Shown here: one piece after another, positions 57,157 to 64,000 of the stretch
Layout: every line of letters begins with the position of its first letter
How positions within the stretch are numbered: position 1 is the stretch's first letter
From: Hominenteromicrobium mulieris
GTDB taxonomy: Bacteria; Bacillota; Clostridia; Oscillospirales; Acutalibacteraceae
Assembly: GCA_021029595.1 (NCBI GenBank)
Contig: JAJJOY010000003.1
Span: 1-64,000, forward strand
Direction: 5' to 3'
DNA length: 64,000 nt
Translations under genes and position numbers: made by a program
Notes under the pieces: generated by a model
The model's database searches: none
What the model saw: the letters and a program-made list of their open reading frames with translations, nothing else
What the model was told of the DNA's origin: nothing

Positions 57157-59358
57157 TTAGCTGCGGTCAATAGAGATTACGCCCTTAATCTTCTGCAAGC
57201 GGTCGATAACGGTCTGCAGATGCGAAAGGCCGTTGATGGTAATCGTTGCCGAAATGACGGCATTCTCCGAGTTTTTGATCTCGCGGGAGTTGAGCGAGTG
57301 AATGAAAATGTGCATGTTGAAAAGCTGCTGGGTCACGTCTGCGAGCAGGCCGGAACGGTCGGTTGCCACAATATGCAGCGTAGACTTGAACTCTTCCTTG
57401 ACTTCACCCGCCCAGTACGCACGCACCCAGCGCTCCGGCTCCGGCGCCTGCGAGAAATCCTTCGGCACGTTCGAGCAGCTGCGTTTGTGGATGGAAACGC
57501 CGAAACCGCGCGTGATGAAGCCGACGATCTCATCGCCCGGCAGCGGGTTGCAGCAGCGGGAGAACTTGATGAGACAGTTGTCCATACCCTCTACGAGCAC
57601 GCCGCCTGCCGCTTTCTTGTTGAGGTTCGGTGGCGGGGTCTGCTGCGCAATCTCCTGCTGCGGTTCGGGTGCAGGCTTGTGAGTCTTCTGGTATTCCTCT
57701 TTTACGCGCGGCAGGAGCTTCCAAAGCTGAATGCCGCCGTAGCCGACGGCCGCGTAAAAATCATCGGGCGTGACGCAGCTGTGGCGGCGGCCGGCGCTTT
57801 CCAGCATAAACTGCATCAGCTCGTCGCTCATCACGATGCCGTTGCGCTTAAATTCGCGCTCCAGCTCTGCCTTGCCCTCTACGATGTTCTCATCGCGCTT
57901 TTCTTTCTTGAACCATGCGCGGATCTTATTGCGTGCTTCGCTTGTACGCACGATGGAAAGCCAGTCGCGGTTCGGGCCGCGACCGACCTCCTTCGTCGTC
58001 AAAATCTCAATGATCTCGCCCGTTTTTACCTTGTAATCGAGCGGCACGATCTTCTGGTCAACCTTTGCACCGATCATGCGGTTGCCGACGGCGGAATGAA
58101 TGGCATACGCAAAATCGATAACCGTAGAGCCCATCGGCAGGTTGATAACGTCGCCTTTCGGGGTGAAGACGAACACCTCTTCCGGCGCAAGATCGGTCTT
58201 GATAGAGCGCACAAGGTCAGTGATATCTTCACTTTCGGACTGGTTATCGAGCATGTTGCGGATCCACTGCAAGCGGCCCTCCAGCGAGTCGGGCTTTTCG
58301 TTGCCGCTCGTCATGCCGAGCTTATACTTCCAGTGCGCCGCGATGCCGTATTCTGCCGTGTGGTGCATTTCCCACGTGCGAATCTGCACCTCGAACGGGA
58401 TGCCCTCTTTGCTGATGACCGTCGTGTGCAAGGACTGGTACATGTTCTGCTTCGGCGTGGAAATGTAGTCCTTAAAGCGGTTCGGCAGCGGAGTGAACAT
58501 ATCATGGATGATACCGAGCACATTATAGCAATCGTTGATGGTATCGACGATTACGCGCAGGGCGAACACGTCGTAAATTTCGTCAAAGCTCTTACCCTGA
58601 ATGAACATCTTGCGATAAATGCCGTTGACGCTTTTTACGCGCCCTTCAATATATACGCCCGGGATAAGCGGCTCCACACGACTGCGGATCATTTCTTTCG
58701 TTGTCTCAATAAACTGCTTGCGCTTTGTGCTGCGCGCCTCAAGGTTATCTTCAATCTCCTTATACGCCACAGGGTCAAGGTACTTTAAAGAAACGTCCTC
58801 CATGTATTCCTTAACCTTGCGCATACCGAGACGGTGCGCAATGGGTGCGTACACCTCAAGACATTCCAGCGCCTTGTCGCGCTGCTTCTGCGGCGCCACG
58901 TATTCGAGCGTCGCTAAATTGTGCATGCGGTCCGCAAATTTAATAATGATCACGCGGATGTCCTCGCTCATCGCAATAAGCATTTTGCGCAGGTTTTCCG
59001 CCTGCTGCTCTTCACGGGAGGAGAACGGGATCTTGCCGAGCTTTGTCACGCCGTCCGTCAGGTTTGCAATCTCCTTACCGAACGCTTTCACAATGTCGTC
59101 ATACGTAACCGGCGTGTCCTCAATGACGTCATGCAGCAGACCTGCCACGACGGACGGGGTATCCATGCCGAATTCCACAAGCTTATACGCCACCGCAATG
59201 GGGTGGATGATGTACGGCTCGCCGGAGCGCCGCACCTGTCCCTGATGCGCTGCCTCCGCGAACTTATACGCTTTTTCGATCAACGCGAGGTCATATTCTT
59301 TTTCGCTTTTTTCGATCAGTGACACAAGGTCCGCATACGTTTTTGCTGCTTCTGCCAT
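57157..59358 (-). CDS. relA: Bifunctional (p)ppGpp synthetase/hydrolase
   Basis: A 733-residue Rel enzyme that makes and degrades the alarmone. The HD hydrolase domain has VVAGLLHDVIEDT (~70) and KFADRMHNLATL (~145). The synthetase domain (~240-350) has GRVKSVNGIYRK and DVFALRVIVD, then YQSLHTTV. TGS (~395-455, VFTPKGDVINLPMG), helical, zinc-finger-like and ACT (~655-733) domains follow. Both active sites look complete. GGAAGGAG precedes ATG 59358. Confidence 0.97.
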   Translation of the reverse strand: MAEAAKTYADLVSLIEKSEKEYDLALIEKAYKFAEAAHQGQVRRSGEPYIIHPIAVAYKLVEFGMDTPSVVAGLLHDVIEDTPVTYDDIVKAFGKEIANLTDGVTKLGKIPFSSREEQQAENLRKMLIAMSEDIRVIIIKFADRMHNLATLEYVAPQKQRDKALECLEVYAPIAHRLGMRKVKEYMEDVSLKYLDPVAYKEIEDNLEARSTKRKQFIETTKEMIRSRVEPLIPGVYIEGRVKSVNGIYRKMFIQGKSFDEIYDVFALRVIVDTINDCYNVLGIIHDMFTPLPNRFKDYISTPKQNMYQSLHTTVISKEGIPFEVQIRTWEMHHTAEYGIAAHWKYKLGMTSGNEKPDSLEGRLQWIRNMLDNQSESEDITDLVRSIKTDLAPEEVFVFTPKGDVINLPMGSTVIDFAYAIHSAVGNRMIGAKVDQKIVPLDYKVKTGEIIEILTTKEVGRGPNRDWLSIVRTSEARNKIRAWFKKEKRDENIVEGKAELEREFKRNGIVMSDELMQFMLESAGRRHSCVTPDDFYAAVGYGGIQLWKLLPRVKEEYQKTHKPAPEPQQEIAQQTPPPNLNKKAAGGVLVEGMDNCLIKFSRCCNPLPGDEIVGFITRGFGVSIHKRSCSNVPKDFSQAPEPERWVRAYWAGEVKEEFKSTLHIVATDRSGLLADVTQQLFNMHIFIHSLNSREIKNSENAVISATITINGLSHLQTVIDRLQKIKGVISIDRS

Positions 59359-59381
59359 CGTTTTTCACTCCTTCCGTTCCC

Positions 59382-61421
59382 TTATTGCAGTGCCAAAAGC
59401 ACCGGGGAACGTGTAATATCTGTTTTGCCGCTCGTTTCGATGAGCGTTGCCGTAAATGTATCGTCTGCAATTTCGCTGTGTACCAAGCCGCGCTCCTCAA
59501 ATACAAGAAGCGCCGTTTTAAAGAGTCCCAGTGTCATATCTTTTCCAAACTGCGAAACAAACCGAACCTGGTCCGTCTCTTTACCGTTTACCGTGCGCAG
59601 TGCGCGGTAAATGGCCGCTAAGCACGCGCGGTCGGGGTATAATCTGTTTTTATCCTCTGCGGAAAGCACCTCGCCGCGCTGCCACTTTTCAAAGCTCGCA
59701 AGCGACGCTATATTCTTTTCCGTATTGAACGCTGCAAACTTCATATCGCGCACGATGACAGTCAGCGACGGCTGGCCGCGAAATTCGCGCGCCTCCAGCT
59801 GTACCGCAAGGTCGATCTTATCGCCGATGTGGTACGGCAGCTCCTCGGGCTTTGTATTAAAACGCATCGCCGTGATGACCGCGCCGTTCTTTTCTAAGGT
59901 CAGGCGCAGATGCCCCCCGCCGCCGACCGGTGTGACATTGGAAAGCTCCATGTTGAATAAACCGAACACCGGCTGCGGGTTGCCGTTTCCAAACGGCTCC
60001 AACTGCGTCAGGCTTTGCGCCATGGAAACCGAAAGCGCCGCCGGGTTCAGCTTGCAGTCCAGTGTGACCGTCTGCGTGGGCATCTGCGGGAAGTGCTCCG
60101 CCGCATACTGATTGATGCGCTTGCGGAACGCTTCGATGTTTTCGGGCTTCAACGTGATGCCCGCTGCCATGGGATGTCCGCCGAATTTGATGAGCAAGTC
60201 GCCGCACGCGCAGATGGCTTCAAACAGCGAGAAACCCTCAATGCTTCTGCCGCTGCCCTTCGCCTCTGTTTCGCCGCGCGAAATGATCATGCACGGCTTG
60301 CCGCAGCGCTCCGTCACACGGGACGCCACAATGCCGATAACACCATGGTGCCAGTTTTCACCGTCCACCACGACCACGCGGTCTTTCATGTATCCTTTCG
60401 CTTCGATATCCGCAAACGCCGCTTCGGCAATCTCTGCTTCCACACGGCGGCGTTCCTCGTTATCGGCGCAGATTTCCTCACTCAGTACCTCGGCTTCCTC
60501 TTCATAGCCGCTGATGAGCAAGCGCACGGCGCGTTCCGGCGCGCCCATACGGCCCGTCGCGTTGATGCGCGGCACCAGCGTAAACGCCACATTCGTGCTC
60601 GTCAGTGTCTTGCCTGCAATGCCTGCGTTTTCCAAAAGTGCCTGCACACCCGGGCGGTCGCTCTGTGAAAGACGCTCAAGACCCGCGCGGATCAGCGTGC
60701 GGTTTTCGCCCGTCAACGGCACAATATCGCCGATGGTGCCGATGGCCGCGAGATCGCTGTATGCTTCTAACAGATCTTCCACGTCGCCCGCGCCGTCCTC
60801 CAGCGCCATAAGCAATTTAAACGCGATGCCTACACCGGAAAAATGCTTATAGGGGCTTGTGTCATCCGGTCGGTATGCGTCCACGACCGCCACGGCATCG
60901 GGCAATATCTCCTGCGGGCGGTGATGATCGGTGACGACCACATCAATGCCAAGCTCGTTCGCGCGCGCTACCTCCTGCACGGAGGAAATGCCGTTGTCGA
61001 CCGTGACAATGAGCGACACACCTTGCTCTTTTAAGTATTCCACGGCGCCGATGTTCATGCCGTAACCTTCGCCCTCGCGCTGCGGTATGTAGAAGATTAC
61101 GTCCGCACCACGCGTTTCAAGGTACGAATACAGCATGGCGGTCGAAGTCACGCCGTCGGCATCGTAATCCCCGTAAACCGCGATTTTTTCCATGTTGTCC
61201 ACCGCGCGGGTAATACGCGCCGCGGCTTTGTCCATATCTTTTAAAAGAAACGGGTCGGAGAGCGGCTCGCCCTCGCCAAGAAATTCCCGCAGATGCGCGG
61301 CATCGTCAAGGCCGCGAATATTCATCAGCATCGCGAGGAAGAACGGCACGCCATACGTCTGTGCAAACGCCGCCGCGCGTTCCTTATCGAGAGGACGCAC
61401 CTCCCATTTTCGCAAGATCAT
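59382..61421 (-). CDS. recJ: Single-strand-specific exonuclease RecJ
   Basis: A 679-residue 5'-3' exonuclease. Phosphoesterase motifs: YGDYDADGVTSTA (~85), the Asp in VTVDNG, VVTDHHRP (~160), and the DHHA1 motif FGGHPMAAG (~395). The OB-fold and a C-terminal extension follow. AAAGGGTG precedes ATG 61421. First gene of recJ-relA-MBL-hemZ-kinase. The apt gene usually found between recJ and relA is missing here. Confidence 0.96.
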   Translation of the reverse strand: MILRKWEVRPLDKERAAAFAQTYGVPFFLAMLMNIRGLDDAAHLREFLGEGEPLSDPFLLKDMDKAAARITRAVDNMEKIAVYGDYDADGVTSTAMLYSYLETRGADVIFYIPQREGEGYGMNIGAVEYLKEQGVSLIVTVDNGISSVQEVARANELGIDVVVTDHHRPQEILPDAVAVVDAYRPDDTSPYKHFSGVGIAFKLLMALEDGAGDVEDLLEAYSDLAAIGTIGDIVPLTGENRTLIRAGLERLSQSDRPGVQALLENAGIAGKTLTSTNVAFTLVPRINATGRMGAPERAVRLLISGYEEEAEVLSEEICADNEERRRVEAEIAEAAFADIEAKGYMKDRVVVVDGENWHHGVIGIVASRVTERCGKPCMIISRGETEAKGSGRSIEGFSLFEAICACGDLLIKFGGHPMAAGITLKPENIEAFRKRINQYAAEHFPQMPTQTVTLDCKLNPAALSVSMAQSLTQLEPFGNGNPQPVFGLFNMELSNVTPVGGGGHLRLTLEKNGAVITAMRFNTKPEELPYHIGDKIDLAVQLEAREFRGQPSLTVIVRDMKFAAFNTEKNIASLASFEKWQRGEVLSAEDKNRLYPDRACLAAIYRALRTVNGKETDQVRFVSQFGKDMTLGLFKTALLVFEERGLVHSEIADDTFTATLIETSGKTDITRSPVLLALQ

Positions 61422-61521
61422 TTTGCTTCACCCTTTAAATCAAAAGCCCGATTTTCCGCGCAACCCCAACTACTGCGCGGCAACCGTGTCCTATGTAAAT
61501 TCGTTTCATTTCTAAAAGAAT

Positions 61522-61550
61522 ATTTTAGCATTTTTTTGCCGGTTATTCAA
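61522..61550 (-). promoter_or_regulatory. Promoter of the recJ-relA operon
   Basis: Minus strand TTGAAT (complement of 61545-61550), 17-base spacer, TAAAAT (complement of 61522-61527). The leader carries a stem CCGCGCA/TGCGCGG near 61457-61481. Confidence 0.82.
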
Positions 61551-61559
61551 CAGAATTTC

Positions 61560-61835
61560 ACAATTATCTGCGAAACTGTTTGTAGAAAAAGAAAAACACA
61601 TTCTCCATCTGTCGGCAAAGCGACGAACAAAGTCTTTGATTAAACTTTCTTCAAGAAAGTTTACGGATTCTCAAGACAGTGCCTTGAGTCGTCGTCCGCA
61701 AACGGCGAAACACTTTTGCGTTCGTAATCGTCAGGACAGGTAGACTTGAATTTCCGGCGGATGTTCAAGCCGTAGGAAGCCCGGCTGTATGGGTTTTCTG
61801 AACAAGACACCAAAGTGTCTTGTTTTATACGCGCT
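61560..61835. other. Gene-free stretch with many short inverted repeats
   Basis: No gene is supported here. Dyads in order: TAAACTTTCTT-c-AAGAAAGTTTA (61641-61663), CTCAAG...CTTGAG (near 61671-61688), CGCAAA...TTTGCG (near 61697-61720), CTTGAA...TTCAAG (near 61745-61769), and AACAAGACAC-caaa-GTGTCTTGTT (61801-61824). A TTTTATAC follows the last on the plus strand, as in a weak terminator. It may be a structured RNA or a decayed mobile-element fragment. Confidence 0.45.
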
Positions 61836-61969
61836 CAGCGCAAAATTATTTCCCGAATTTTTGTTGATTTTTCCCGAAGAAAAAAGTCGATAAATTATAG
61901 AAAACAGGAAAGGCATGTGGTAAAATGGAAATGAAAGATTCTGTATCTTTGCAGAAAAGAGGTGCCGTT

Positions 61970-62200
61970 ATGGAAGAAAAAACACGGAAACCCGAAACCG
62001 CCAAGCAGACCGCTAAAGAACACCATGTGCCGGAACACGAAGACGAGCACCAACACGGCAACCCGCAATTTGCGCTTAAGGTGCTGCTTATTCTCATCGC
62101 CATCATTTTGGTGATCGTTATTTTAAAAGCCACCGGCGTACCGTTCGCCGTAAAAGACTGGCTTTCGCACGTCACCGGCGACATGATCGCGCTACGCTGA
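61970..62200 (+). CDS. Small single-span membrane protein
   Basis: A 76-residue protein: a charged N-terminus rich in Lys, Glu and His (KEHHVPEHEDEHQHG), one membrane helix (LKVLLILIAIILVIVILK), and a short C-terminal part (FAVKDWLSHVTGDMIALR). The His/Glu cluster could bind metal. ATG 61970 follows AGAGGTG; ATG 61925 with GGAAAGG ahead would add 15 residues and is possible. No family recognised. It converges on the cdaA-cdaR pair. Confidence 0.72.
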   Translation: MEEKTRKPETAKQTAKEHHVPEHEDEHQHGNPQFALKVLLILIAIILVIVILKATGVPFAVKDWLSHVTGDMIALR

Positions 62201-62222
62201 ATGTACTCTCCCCATAAAACAC

Positions 62223-62262
62223 AAACCCGCCGAAACTTTTCAGCTCGGCGGGTTTTCATTTT
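62223..62262. terminator. Bidirectional terminator
   Basis: AAACCCGCCGA (62223-62233) pairs with TCGGCGGGTTT (62245-62255), followed by TTCATTTTG. It ends both the small membrane gene and cdaR. Confidence 0.9.
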
Positions 62263-62268
62263 GCTTAT

Positions 62269-63603
62269 TTATTCCGAAGCATTGCTGGTGGAAGATTCGG
62301 TTTTCGGCGAAAGCGTCACATGCGCCGTGTAGCTGCCGGTCGCCCAGCAGGAATCCGCATTGTTAATCGTCACCGTCACCGGCGCTTCCATGCTGCCGCT
62401 CGGGTCTGTCACCGTGGAAAGATCCACCGTACAGAAAACGGAATCTCCCGTCAGCTTCGAGATCTGCGCCGCCGTGCCGATGATCTTCAGCGTGAGCGTC
62501 TTTGTAGAAAGCTCTGCTTCCATACCCTCCGGCACGTTGGTGACGCTGATGTTGCTCGTCAGCACAGACGTTTCCTTGTAACCGTTCAGGTTGAATGTAA
62601 CGGTCGCGTTTTCCACTCGCGTCACATTTGTCACACCGCTCGGCACCGGGATAGCCACCGTGAACGTGTTGTTTTCCGGCGTAACGTCCAGGAAGTTGAT
62701 TGGCGTGGAGAGCGTCAGGGTCGTGTACTTTGAGACCGTTTCACCGTCGCCGGCAATTTCAATTTCTGCCGGGTCGATCGTGATGCGGTTCGAGGCAAAG
62801 CTGTCCGGAATATTGCGCACGTCCGCTTCCAACTTGACCGTCTGTCGGCTCGTCACCGGAATGGAGACCTCCACCGTGTCGTCGCTCAGCTTCAAATAGA
62901 GCTCCGTTGGGTCAAGTACATTGCCGTTCGCGTCGTACAACGTCACTTTGCAGGAAAGCGACTTCGACTGCGTGAGCTCTTCGCTGAACTTATATTCCAA
63001 CACGGCACGCGCCACCTTGTTCACGCTGCTTTCCGGGCCGGAGACCGTGATAAGCTCCGTAGAAAGTGTGGGCGTAGAAGGCGCATAGTAATTTTCCGCC
63101 GTAGTGTACTGAAAATTTGTTTCCAAAGTGAGCTGCGTTTCTTTATATTTATCATACACCACTGTAATCTCGGACGGCGAAACGCTTTCCACCTCGTATT
63201 CGGCGAGGGTGTTGCCCTTTTTTGCTGCGCGCAGAGAAAGCGTCGTCTGTTGCAAGCTGCTGCCCGTCAGCATGCTGACGGAAGGATCCAGCGTCCCCGT
63301 AACGCCGATGTCCTCACTCGTCACCTTACTTGTGATAAGTGAGTTGCCCGTAATACTCACATCCGTCGCGCTGCTGCTCATACTGAACACGCGCACACCG
63401 GCTTCCTGCGCCGTATCGGAAATTTCAACGTTAATCGGCACATTGCGGATCACGGTCGCACGGCTTTCGGAGTTGCTCGCCATCATGGCAAACCAGACGG
63501 CCGCCGCGGCAAGGAATGAAAAGATAAGCAAAATTGTGTTGTTTTCAAACACGCGTAAGCGTTGTTTTACTTCGTTTCTGGGTTTCTTAGACATTTTTGC
63601 CAT
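62269..63603 (-). CDS. cdaR: CdaR (YbbR-domain regulator of diadenylate cyclase)
   Basis: A 444-residue membrane-anchored protein. One helix (~22-45, ILLIFSFLAAAAVWFAMMAS) is followed by about four YbbR beta domains outside the cell, each with a short Ile/Val-rich N-terminal strand. CdaR binds and controls CdaA. Its ATG overlaps the cdaA stop (TGATG at 63603). glmM, usually third in this operon, is absent downstream; a terminator ends the unit. Confidence 0.92.
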   Translation of the reverse strand: MAKMSKKPRNEVKQRLRVFENNTILLIFSFLAAAAVWFAMMASNSESRATVIRNVPINVEISDTAQEAGVRVFSMSSSATDVSITGNSLITSKVTSEDIGVTGTLDPSVSMLTGSSLQQTTLSLRAAKKGNTLAEYEVESVSPSEITVVYDKYKETQLTLETNFQYTTAENYYAPSTPTLSTELITVSGPESSVNKVARAVLEYKFSEELTQSKSLSCKVTLYDANGNVLDPTELYLKLSDDTVEVSIPVTSRQTVKLEADVRNIPDSFASNRITIDPAEIEIAGDGETVSKYTTLTLSTPINFLDVTPENNTFTVAIPVPSGVTNVTRVENATVTFNLNGYKETSVLTSNISVTNVPEGMEAELSTKTLTLKIIGTAAQISKLTGDSVFCTVDLSTVTDPSGSMEAPVTVTINNADSCWATGSYTAHVTLSPKTESSTSNASE

Positions 63604-64000
63604 CACTTCTTCACCGTCCTTTTGCTTTTCAGCACGTCGAACTTACGGCGCACGGTGGAAGCTTCTTCCTGCGGAATGAGGTACCCCTCCAAAACATCAC
63701 GCAGCGTATCGCGCGTAAAGCGGCACGCCAAAACGCCGTTTACAGCCACGGAGATCTGCCCCGTTTCTTCCGAAACCACCACGACCACGGCATCCGATTC
63801 CTCACTGACACCGAGCGCCGCGCGGTGACGCGTGCCGAGCTCTGCAGAGACCGAAGTGTTTTTCGTCAGCGGCAGAATACAGCCCGCCGCATGAATCATG
63901 CCGTCGCGAATGATCATGGCGCCGTCGTGCAAAGGCGCCTTATTGAAGAAAATATTGCCCACAATCTGGCCGGAAGGCTCGCAGTTAATCTGCGTGCCGG
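63603..64000 (-). CDS. cdaA: Diadenylate cyclase CdaA, C-terminal part (cut by window edge)
   Basis: The last ~131 residues of the membrane-bound enzyme that makes cyclic di-AMP from two ATP, a signal in wall and potassium control. The DAC-domain motifs are present: NKAPLHDGAMII (DGA motif) and GTRHRAALG (RHR motif), followed by SDAVVVVVSEETGQIS. The N-terminal membrane helices lie beyond position 64000. It is coupled to cdaR by a TGATG overlap. Confidence 0.95.
   Translation of the reverse strand, partial: GTQINCEPSGQIVGNIFFNKAPLHDGAMIIRDGMIHAAGCILPLTKNTSVSAELGTRHRAALGVSEESDAVVVVVSEETGQISVAVNGVLACRFTRDTLRDVLEGYLIPQEEASTVRRKFDVLKSKRTVKK

Overview
The window looks like a chromosomal segment of a spore-forming, low-oxygen Clostridia, most likely of the Oscillospiraceae/Ruminococcaceae group. 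The reasons are a fairly high G+C for a Firmicute, AGGAGG-type ribosome sites with frequent TTG/GTG starts, a T-box leader, and sporulation genes (spo0A, spoIVB, sigK, yabP, yabQ). Reverse rubrerythrin, rubredoxin and PerR fit an anaerobe. No rRNA, tRNA, CRISPR array, phage or complete insertion sequence was seen. The assignment is inferred from gene content and order only.

Layout. 0-9.5 kb: an AraC regulator, threonyl-tRNA synthetase behind a T-box, a small XRE regulator, RNase Y, Spo0A, SpoIVB, a long non-coding stretch with a candidate structured RNA, and a cold-shock protein behind an attenuator-like leader. 9.5-20.7 kb: a heterodimeric ABC exporter with tandem operators, a GalM-like mutarotase, dtd-mscS, the perR-rubrerythrin-rubredoxin oxygen-defence operon, a GH20 hexosaminidase, surE and ruvX. 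20.7-27.5 kb: a carbohydrate block (degV, GH42 beta-galactosidase, acetyltransferase, Gfo/Idh oxidoreductase, mannonate dehydratase) and a small lipoprotein divergent from an XRE regulator. 27.5-35 kb: mgtE with a transglutaminase-like protein, then recQ joined to a UvrA2-type ATPase.

35-43 kb: sigK, a histidine phosphatase, and the pyrimidine genes pyrD, pyrK, pyrF and pyrC in one operon that starts with a YdcF-like gene; then an LCP cell-wall ligase. 43-47.5 kb: a four-gene polysaccharide-control operon with ATGA overlaps. It holds two chain-length/tyrosine-kinase proteins, a PHP tyrosine phosphatase and an Ig-like exported protein. 47.6-53.4 kb: hpf and the block yabR-divIC-yabQ-yabP-rqcP-hup-mazG-yabM, matching the Bacillus yabM-yabR order. 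53.4-64 kb: a zinc-ribbon protein, the recJ-relA-MBL-hemZ-kinase operon, a small membrane protein, and the cdaA-cdaR cyclic-di-AMP pair, with cdaA cut by the window edge.

Most genes are housekeeping or recognised families. The less ordinary signals are: the complementary degeneration of the two BY-kinase-like proteins; a hairpin that encloses the sigK start; attenuator-like leaders of csp, hpf and mgtE; an unassigned structured RNA candidate upstream of spoIVB; and a structured stretch between recJ and the small membrane-protein gene.
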